Source of the DNA: CBDFKQ01 sp965248855 | GTDB taxonomy: Bacteria; Bacteroidota; Bacteroidia; Cytophagales; 172606-1 | Direction: 5' to 3' | Length of the DNA stretch: 38,165 nucleotides | NCBI GenBank assembly: GCA_965248855.1 | Contig: CBDFKQ010000019.1 | Coordinates: 1-38,165, forward strand | Part shown: piece after piece, positions 32,841 to 38,165 of the stretch | Layout of the letters: every line of letters starts with the position of its first letter | Position numbering within the stretch: position 1 is the first letter of the stretch | Notes under the pieces: generated by a model | Database searches by the model: none | What the model was told of the DNA's origin: nothing | The model's input: only the letters and a program-made list of their open reading frames with translations | Program-made: the position numbers and the translations under genes

Positions 32841-33961
32841 CTTACTCTTTTCGTGAAAACGGCGGTTACGCCGGTAATGAAATAATAAAAAACATAAATC
32901 ACGTCAAAAATCGGCAAGCTATACCAAATTAATTTTATTTCTAATTTGCTTGCAGCGGCGCGCAAGATAAGTAAATATAAACTGAATCTGATTAAAAACC
33001 CGGCTAAAAATATAAAATTCAATTCTCCCATTATTAAAATAAAAATGGATGAAAACCAAAATAAGGCTTGTGAAAACGGTAACAGGCCTAATAATATTTT
33101 ATAAAAAAGTTTGTAATGCTTACCAACAGATAAGTGCCTTTTCTTTTGCCTGAACCAATCCGAAAAATTCATTTTTGGTATAGAAACCATATGGCTTTCT
33201 TTAGAAATACAAATTTGAACATTATCTTTTTTTGCCGCCTGCTGTACAAATAAATCATCATCACCTCCCACTACTTTTAAATGTGAATTAAAACCTTTAT
33301 TAATCATAAATAACGATTTTTTGTAACCAAGGTTTCTCCCAACACCCATATAGGTTAGGCCGGCAAGAGCAAATGAAAAATATTGAAGTGCCGTATAAAA
33401 AGTTTCGAACCGGATTATTTCATTCAAAAATCCTTTTTCATTTTTATAAGGTGAAAAACCAAGAACAATTTCTTTTTTATTAACGAAGTTTTTTTGCATT
33501 TCGTCTATCCAATATTCGCTCGTTGGCAGGCAATCGGCATCTGTAAGTAATAAATATTCATATTTTGCTGCCTTTATACCAAGTGTTAATGCATATTTTT
33601 TAGGAGTAATATGGTCGACAGCTTTATTTATTCTGATAAGCCTTAATAAGGGTTGTTTAAGCGACTCAAATAATAAATAATCATATAATTCATCTCCACT
33701 TCTATCATCTACTATGATAATTTCAAATTGAGAGTATTTTTGATTAAGTAAAGCGGCTAAAAGTTTTTTAACGTTTTCAAACTCATTGTGCACACAAACA
33801 ATTACAGATATCGGTATATCAATATCGCTTTTTTGATATTGTGATTTAAAAAAAAGTATTCTTGTGAAAAAAAATAAAAAATAAAAAATTTGTATACAAA
33901 CACTTATTTGAAATAAAATATTTAATGTGGTGAATTGAAAAATAGGTAAAAAAAAATTCAT
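32831..33961 (-). CDS. Membrane-bound glycosyltransferase family 2 protein
   Basis: A 376-residue inverting GT-A glycosyltransferase. N-terminal membrane helix at about 12-38, then the catalytic domain: ISVIVCVHNEFENVKKLL, EIIIVDDRSGDE, LLLTDADCLP (DxD-like Asp-Ala-Asp binding metal and sugar nucleotide), GGDDDLF and the acceptor-side RQKKRHLSVGKH (QxxRH, a variant of QxxRW). Three to four C-terminal helices follow (about 285-370). This is the layout of processive or lipid-linked GT2 enzymes. The sugar and acceptor are unknown. First gene of the minus-strand cluster that includes the sigma factor, rsmG and the TlpA-like gene; it is divergent from tgt. Confidence 0.93.
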   Translation of the reverse strand: MNFFLPIFQFTTLNILFQISVCIQIFYFLFFFTRILFFKSQYQKSDIDIPISVIVCVHNEFENVKKLLAALLNQKYSQFEIIIVDDRSGDELYDYLLFESLKQPLLRLIRINKAVDHITPKKYALTLGIKAAKYEYLLLTDADCLPTSEYWIDEMQKNFVNKKEIVLGFSPYKNEKGFLNEIIRFETFYTALQYFSFALAGLTYMGVGRNLGYKKSLFMINKGFNSHLKVVGGDDDLFVQQAAKKDNVQICISKESHMVSIPKMNFSDWFRQKKRHLSVGKHYKLFYKILLGLLPFSQALFWFSSIFILIMGELNFIFLAGFLIRFSLYLLILRAAASKLEIKLIWYSLPIFDVIYVFYYFITGVTAVFTKRVRWS

Positions 33962-34007
33962 GAGTAAGTGTTAGCCGCAATAAATACTGAAACAATTAAA
34001 TAATTAG

Positions 34008-34015
34008 TAATTTTG
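34008..34015 (+). promoter_or_regulatory. Candidate -7 promoter element for tgt
   Basis: TAATTTTG matches TAnnTTTG; the leader to the tgt ATG would be about 83 nt. No clear -33 box, so moderate support only. Confidence 0.4.
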
Positions 34016-34104
34016 GTACAATTTAAATTGGTATACTGAAATTTTTCTATTCAGGTTAAATTATATTTAAATTTTTATAATAAAATCCTCTATAATATTC
34101 ATTA

Positions 34105-35235
34105 ATGAAATTTAGTTTAACGGCATCTGATAAAAATTCCAAAGCAAGAGCAGGAACTATTGAAACCGATCATGGAATAATTGAAACACCCATTTTTATG
34201 CCTGTAGGTACGGCAGGCTCAGTAAAAGCAGTTCACCAACGTGAACTTGAAAATGATATCGAAGCGCAAATAATTTTAGGAAATACTTATCATTTATATC
34301 TAAGGCCGGGTTTAAATGTAATTGAAAACGCGGGTGGTTTACATAAATTTACCGGATGGAAACATCCAATATTAACAGATAGTGGAGGTTATCAGGTATA
34401 TTCTTTATCAGGCACCAGAAATATAAAAGAGGAAGGCGTTAATTTTAAATCGCATATTGATGGTTCCAAACATCTTTTCACTCCTGAATATGTAATGGAT
34501 ATTCAGCGAAGCATAGGTGCGGATATTATTATGGCTTTTGACGAATGCACCCCTTATCCATGTGAATTAAAATATGCAAAAGACTCCATGGAAATGACAC
34601 ATCGTTGGCTTAAGCGTTGTATAAAAAGATTTGAAGAAACGCCCGATAAGTACGGTTATTCACAAACATTATTTCCTATTGTTCAAGGCAGTGTTTATAA
34701 AGAATTAAGAAAAAAATCCGCTGAGTTTATTGCTTCAACCAATGCTGAAGGAAATGCAATTGGTGGGTTATCGGTAGGTGAGCCTGCAGAAATGATGTAT
34801 GAAATGACGGAAATGGTTTGTAATATTTTACCTCAATCCAAACCCCGTTATTTAATGGGAGTCGGTACGCCGGCAAATATTTTGGAATGTATTGCTTTGG
34901 GTATAGATATGTTTGACTGTGTAATGCCAACCCGAAATGCCCGCCACGGTATTTTATTTACCACTCAAGGCACAATAAATATTAAAAATGAAAAATGGAA
35001 AAATGATTTTTCTTCCATTGATGAAAACCTTGGCGGATATGCAAGTACATTTTATTCAAAAGCTTATCTTCGCCACCTGCTCATCAGTGAAGAAATTTTA
35101 GCTGCTCAAATAGCCAGTATTCATAACCTCACTTTTTATTTATGGTTGGTAAAAACCGCACGTGAAAAAATAATTGAAGGTAATTTTGTAAGCTGGAAAA
35201 ATGAAATGGTGATTAAATTAATGACCAGACTTTAA
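34105..35235 (+). CDS. tgt: tRNA-guanine(34) transglycosylase (Tgt)
   Basis: Exchanges guanine 34 of GUN-anticodon tRNAs for preQ1, a step in queuosine formation. 376 residues, normal length. Motifs: FMPVGTAGSVKAV, LGNTYHLYLRPG, ILTDSGGYQVYSL (Asp92), FDECTPYP, GGLSVGEP, and the nucleophile Asp271 in MFDCVMPTRNARHG. The C-terminal zinc site of most bacterial Tgt proteins (CxCxxC plus His) is degenerate: the aligned Cys positions are Leu309, Gly311 and Ser314, while the His is kept (IHNLTFYL, His340). I recall the same loss in other Bacteroidota Tgt sequences, so it is probably a lineage trait and does not by itself indicate damage. The LptF/LptG permease follows 145 nt later. Confidence 0.95.
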   Translation: MKFSLTASDKNSKARAGTIETDHGIIETPIFMPVGTAGSVKAVHQRELENDIEAQIILGNTYHLYLRPGLNVIENAGGLHKFTGWKHPILTDSGGYQVYSLSGTRNIKEEGVNFKSHIDGSKHLFTPEYVMDIQRSIGADIIMAFDECTPYPCELKYAKDSMEMTHRWLKRCIKRFEETPDKYGYSQTLFPIVQGSVYKELRKKSAEFIASTNAEGNAIGGLSVGEPAEMMYEMTEMVCNILPQSKPRYLMGVGTPANILECIALGIDMFDCVMPTRNARHGILFTTQGTINIKNEKWKNDFSSIDENLGGYASTFYSKAYLRHLLISEEILAAQIASIHNLTFYLWLVKTAREKIIEGNFVSWKNEMVIKLMTRL

Positions 35236-35246
35236 AACCACCCTAG

Positions 35247-35268
35247 CCCCTCCTAAAAATAGGAGGGG
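35247..35268. repeat. G+C-rich hairpin repeat after tgt
   Basis: Perfect 9-bp stem CCCCTCCTA / TAGGAGGGG over AAAA, set in 'ACCACCCTAG...GGGGAACT'. Without a T-tract it is a weak terminator. The 'CCCTAGCCCC...GGGGAACT' format is a dispersed intergenic repeat I recall in Bacteroidota. Confidence 0.6.
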
Positions 35269-35380
35269 AACTGCCTGAAAAGAATTAAAATTTATTGAAT
35301 GTGACATAATAGAGTTATTTTTAAATCCGAAACAAAACCAAAGCATAGATTTTGCTTAAAGAATATTTTTAATTATCGAT

Positions 35381-36456
35381 ATGAAAAAACTTGATTGGTA
35401 TATAGTAAAACAATTTTTATCGGCTTTGTATTTATCGTAATACTGTTGGTAGCAATTATTGTGGTGGTAGATCTTACAGAAAAGAACGGTGATTTTATAA
35501 AAAGACATGCTTCAACACATGCTATTATTTTTGAATATATACTAAACTATGCTCCTTATTTGGCAAGTTTGATGAGTCCGATTACGGTATTTATTGCTTC
35601 GGTATTTGTAACGGCACAATTAGCTTCACGAACAGAAATTATTGCAATGTTAAGCTCAGGCATGAGTTTTAAAAGATTTATCCGTCCTTATTTTATCGGA
35701 GCATGCACAATTGGTGTCGGAATATTTTATTTGGTGGGTTGGATAATACCAAATGCAAATAAAATAAGGGTTGAGTTTGAGAGGAAATATTTAAAAGATT
35801 CATTTTCTTTTACCAATCGAAATGTACATATAAAAGTTGCTCAGAATGTTTATGCATATTTAGAAAGTTATAACAATGCAAACGATGTAGGTTCCAGATT
35901 TACTTTGGAGCGAATTGAAGGGACAAAACTCATTTCAAAATTAAAATCATCACAAATAACCTGGCTTGCCGATAAAAAAAAGTGGCAGCTTGAAGCAAGT
36001 AATCTTCATACATTTAATGGGCAGGTAGAAAAAATAAGTACACTTGGCAGAATGGACACTACTTTAAATCTTATCCCCAAAGATTTTCAAAGCCAGTATA
36101 ACGAACAACAAAGATATACTTTAAACGAACTTCAAAGTAAAATTGACGAATTAAAAATAAGAGGGGCTGATGATATTCCTATTTATCAGATTGAATTTTA
36201 TCAAAGATTTACTGCTCCTTTTGCAGTTATAATTCTAACCTGTATGGGCGTTATACTTTCTGCAAGAAAATCTCGAGGCGGTGTTGGTTTACAAATTGCT
36301 TTTGGTTTCGTACTTGCTTTCGTTTATATTCTTTTCTTTATGTTAAGCACCGGCATCGCTCAAAAAGGCGGTATACCTCCTATTGTAGCTGTTTGGCTTC
36401 CAAATATTGTTTTTTCCGGTATAGCAGTTTTATTGTATAATACTGTTCCGAGGTAG
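35381..36456 (+). CDS. LptF/LptG family permease, frameshifted near the start
   Basis: Inner-membrane permease of the LPS export complex (partner of LptB). The expected N-terminus starts at ATG 35381 and reads MKKLDWYIVKQF; the frame is then lost in the T5 run at 35414-35418. Adding one T restores the family-like continuation FIGFVFIVILL. From there 345 residues are intact: TM region ending DLTEKNGDFI, the PITVFIASVFV and EIIAMLSSGMSFKRFIRPY helices, the periplasmic beta-jellyroll part (about 150-240 of the ORF), and the C-terminal helices with FYQRFTAPFAVIILTCMGVILSARKSRGG. A TTG at 35395 in the downstream frame could still start a nearly full protein. Whether the missing T is real or a base-calling error cannot be told from here. 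The tgt-permease order is common in Bacteroidota. Confidence 0.88.
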
Positions 36457-36816
36457 AATAACATATTAATTTTAGGATTTAAGGTTAAATTTTAAAGATA
36501 AAAAAAACAATCTTCACGAAGTAGGTCAACCGCAAGGGATTGTAGGGGCAATCCCTTGCGGCTGCCTTTATGGTAGTTGCGGGATTTTTTCTTTATAAAT
36601 TTTAGTTCTAAATAATCATATTGCAAAATCAAAAACGTATATTTTTTTAAAATAATAAAAACTATTGATGATTTTAAAATGTTAATTAAAAAAAAATCAA
36701 TTTCCATAAAGCCAACTTAGCATTTTAAACGTAATTTTATTATCTTTTCCAAATAGATGGAATAATTTTATAATGAAAGTTCAATTTTTTGCCTCTGTTG
36801 AAGTATTTAAAAATTT
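36457..36816. other. Intergenic region with a REP-like unit, no gene
   Basis: 360 bases between the permease and the phosphatase gene. Apart from the REP-like hairpin (36530-36561) it is plain A+T-rich DNA. The small minus-strand frame across 36492-36707 runs through the repeat and has no recognisable start context or product. No promoter of TAnnTTTG type was convincing. Confidence 0.55.
36530..36561. repeat. REP-like hairpin repeat
   Basis: Perfect 13-bp stem CCGCAAGGGATTG / CAATCCCTTGCGG over the loop TAGGGG, a G+C-rich island in A+T-rich DNA. The form 'GTAGGGGCAATCCCTTGCGG' resembles a short interspersed repeat found in unrelated bacteria, including cyanobacteria and Bacteroidota (from memory). 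It is followed by GCTGCCTTTATGGTAGTTGCGG, which partly echoes it. Confidence 0.65.
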
Positions 36817-38165
36817 ATGAAAGTTATTACATCAGAAACGCCAATATCCGTTTCTAAAAAATTTTCAATTTCTATAAAAAAATGAACTTGAAACAGTATC
36901 TTCAAAATACCACATTAAAGCTGCATGGCTGGCAATAATTTTTGATCCTCTGTTTGCTGTTACAGATTATATTAATATCCCTGCAAGTTGGAAACATTTA
37001 TTAATCATAAGAATATGTGTTGCGATCATAACTGCTGTGGTGCTTATTTTTAGAAAAAAATATAAACTACCGTCTTATGTGGTGGTTTTAGTACCGTTCT
37101 TATTAATTGCCCTTCAAAATGCTTATACATTTAGTGTAATTGGTAACGATGTTATTTTAGGTCATAGTTTAAATTATATGGCTTTACTAATTGCAGGCGG
37201 AATGTTTATTTTATGGCGGTGGACTTACTCTGCCTCTGTTATATTTTTATCTGCCATCACAACTGCATTTTTTGTTACCGGTAATCATTCTATTGACATT
37301 GGTCAATTTTTTGTTAAAGGTGGTTTTCTATTAATAGCAGTAGGTATTTTTATGATAATTTTAATAAAAGCCAGATACGATTTAACTGTCAAGGAAATAA
37401 GAGCAAGGCTGGCTTTAAAAATCAGTAATGAGGAACTCGCAAAACAAAAATCCATTGTTGAATTAAAAAATAAAAAAATAACCGACAGCATAAATTATGC
37501 AAAAAGAATACAAGATTCAATTTTAGGTCATCAATCCCGAATTGATAGCTGGTTCACTAATGGATTTGTATTTTTTAAACCAAAAGATATTTTAAGTGGT
37601 GATTTTTATTGGTTTTATGAAAACCCTGAAACCAATATAAAAATAATTATTGTAGGTGATTGTACCGGCCACGGAATACCGGCGGCAATGATGACTGTAA
37701 TGGGGAATTCTATTTTGAATGAAATTATAGTTCAACGAAAAGTATATGAGCCCGACGAAATTCTTTATGAATTAGATAAAAGGATTATCGAAAGTTTTAG
37801 TTCAAGAGAGGGAGATGAAAATCAAATTAATGACGGTATGGACGTTGCCATTTTAAGTTTCACAGAAAACCATGTTCAGTTTGCGGCTGCCAAAAACCCA
37901 CTTTGTTTTGTAAAAAATAATGAATTAAGTGTTTTAAGCGGTTCAAAATTTCCCATAGGCAGTACACAGTATAAAAACGATAAAGTTTATGAAAAAGAAA
38001 TTATAGAAATTAAAAAAGGAGATAAATTTTACATTTATTCAGATGGTTTTCAAGATCAGTTTGGAGGAATAACCAATCATAAATATTTAACAAAACGCTT
38101 TAAAAGATTTTTACATAATACCAGTAATTTATCGATGGCCGATCAAAAAATAGCATTGGAGAATG
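36817..38165 (+). CDS. Membrane SpoIIE/PP2C-type serine phosphatase, frameshifted near the start and cut by the window end
   Basis: ATG at 36817 opens MKVITSETPISVSKKF, then hits TGA after an A7 run (36876-36882). Removing one A gives IKNELETVSSKYHIKAAW and an ORF open to the right edge, so about 450 residues are seen and the 3' end is missing. About six membrane helices (nt ~36920-37370) are followed by a coiled coil ending KKITDSINYAKRIQDSIL, the usual linker to this phosphatase. The SpoIIE domain has all metal-binding Asp: KPKDILSGDFYWF, VGDCTGHGIPAAMMT, DGMDVAILSF, IYSDGFQDQFGG. It should dephosphorylate Ser/Thr, typically an anti-sigma-factor antagonist. The layout (six TM, coiled coil, output) parallels the GAF sensor at 27979, which lacks an output domain. 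Confidence 0.88.

Noticed and set aside
34105..35235. tgt as a pseudogene because the zinc cysteines are missing
   Set aside because: The frame is full length, catalytic Asp residues are intact and the loss appears to be shared by the phylum.
36492..36707. Minus-strand ORF of 71 codons after the permease
   Set aside because: It runs across a REP-like hairpin, has a Lys/Ile-rich composition typical of antisense A+T DNA, and no recognisable domain.

Overview
The window is low-G+C DNA (roughly 30% by eye) from a member of the Bacteroidota. This rests on family content (DUF3098, DUF5686 with a CarboxypepD_reg-like plug, TlpA thioredoxins, the uppP-truB-ribF block, tgt followed by an LptF/LptG permease) and on promoters of the phylum-specific TAnnTTTG (-7) type. 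Most of it is chromosomal housekeeping DNA. No rRNA, tRNA, CRISPR array or prophage was seen.

Layout. 1-3.9 kb: the end of a membrane protein, a recJ gene broken by four single-base insertions, lptB and a secreted unknown. 4.0-9.6 kb: an M48 lipoprotein protease, an FAH-family enzyme, an M23 periplasmic peptidase, a Bcp peroxiredoxin, an orphan transketolase N-subunit and YqgE. 10.1-13.9 kb: DUF3098, uppP, a DUF4349-like membrane protein, truB and ribF, all on the plus strand. 14.0-15.6 kb: an HxlR regulator divergent from an HtrA-like protease that lacks a signal peptide. 15.6-18.4 kb: a complete HpaII-type (CCGG) restriction-modification system in which the Vsr mismatch endonuclease and the C5 methyltransferase are one polypeptide, followed by the restriction enzyme. 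18.5-20.1 kb: YceI and a Sua5-type TsaC. 20.2-20.8 kb: a gene-free island bounded by 15-bp inverted repeats and packed with smaller repeats. 20.8-29.4 kb: a DUF5686 outer-membrane protein and a signalling neighbourhood with two paralogous GAF/coiled-coil membrane sensors around a DctA-type transporter, an unknown helical protein and a LOG-family enzyme. 29.6-34.0 kb, minus strand: a clan GH-A glycosidase, a TlpA-like thioredoxin, rsmG, an ECF sigma factor and a GT2 glycosyltransferase. 34.1-38.2 kb: tgt, an LptF/LptG permease with a frameshift near its start, and a membrane SpoIIE-type phosphatase, also frameshifted near its start and running off the window.

The most interesting signals are: (1) the Vsr-methyltransferase fusion in a CCGG system, together with what looks like marked over-representation of CCGG across the whole window, as very-short-patch repair bias would predict; (2) recJ with four +1 indels in short runs while every catalytic motif survives; (3) the inverted-repeat-bounded island at 20.2-20.8 kb; (4) the effector-less GAF sensor pair. 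All counts here were made by hand, and family assignments are from sequence recognition without database searches.
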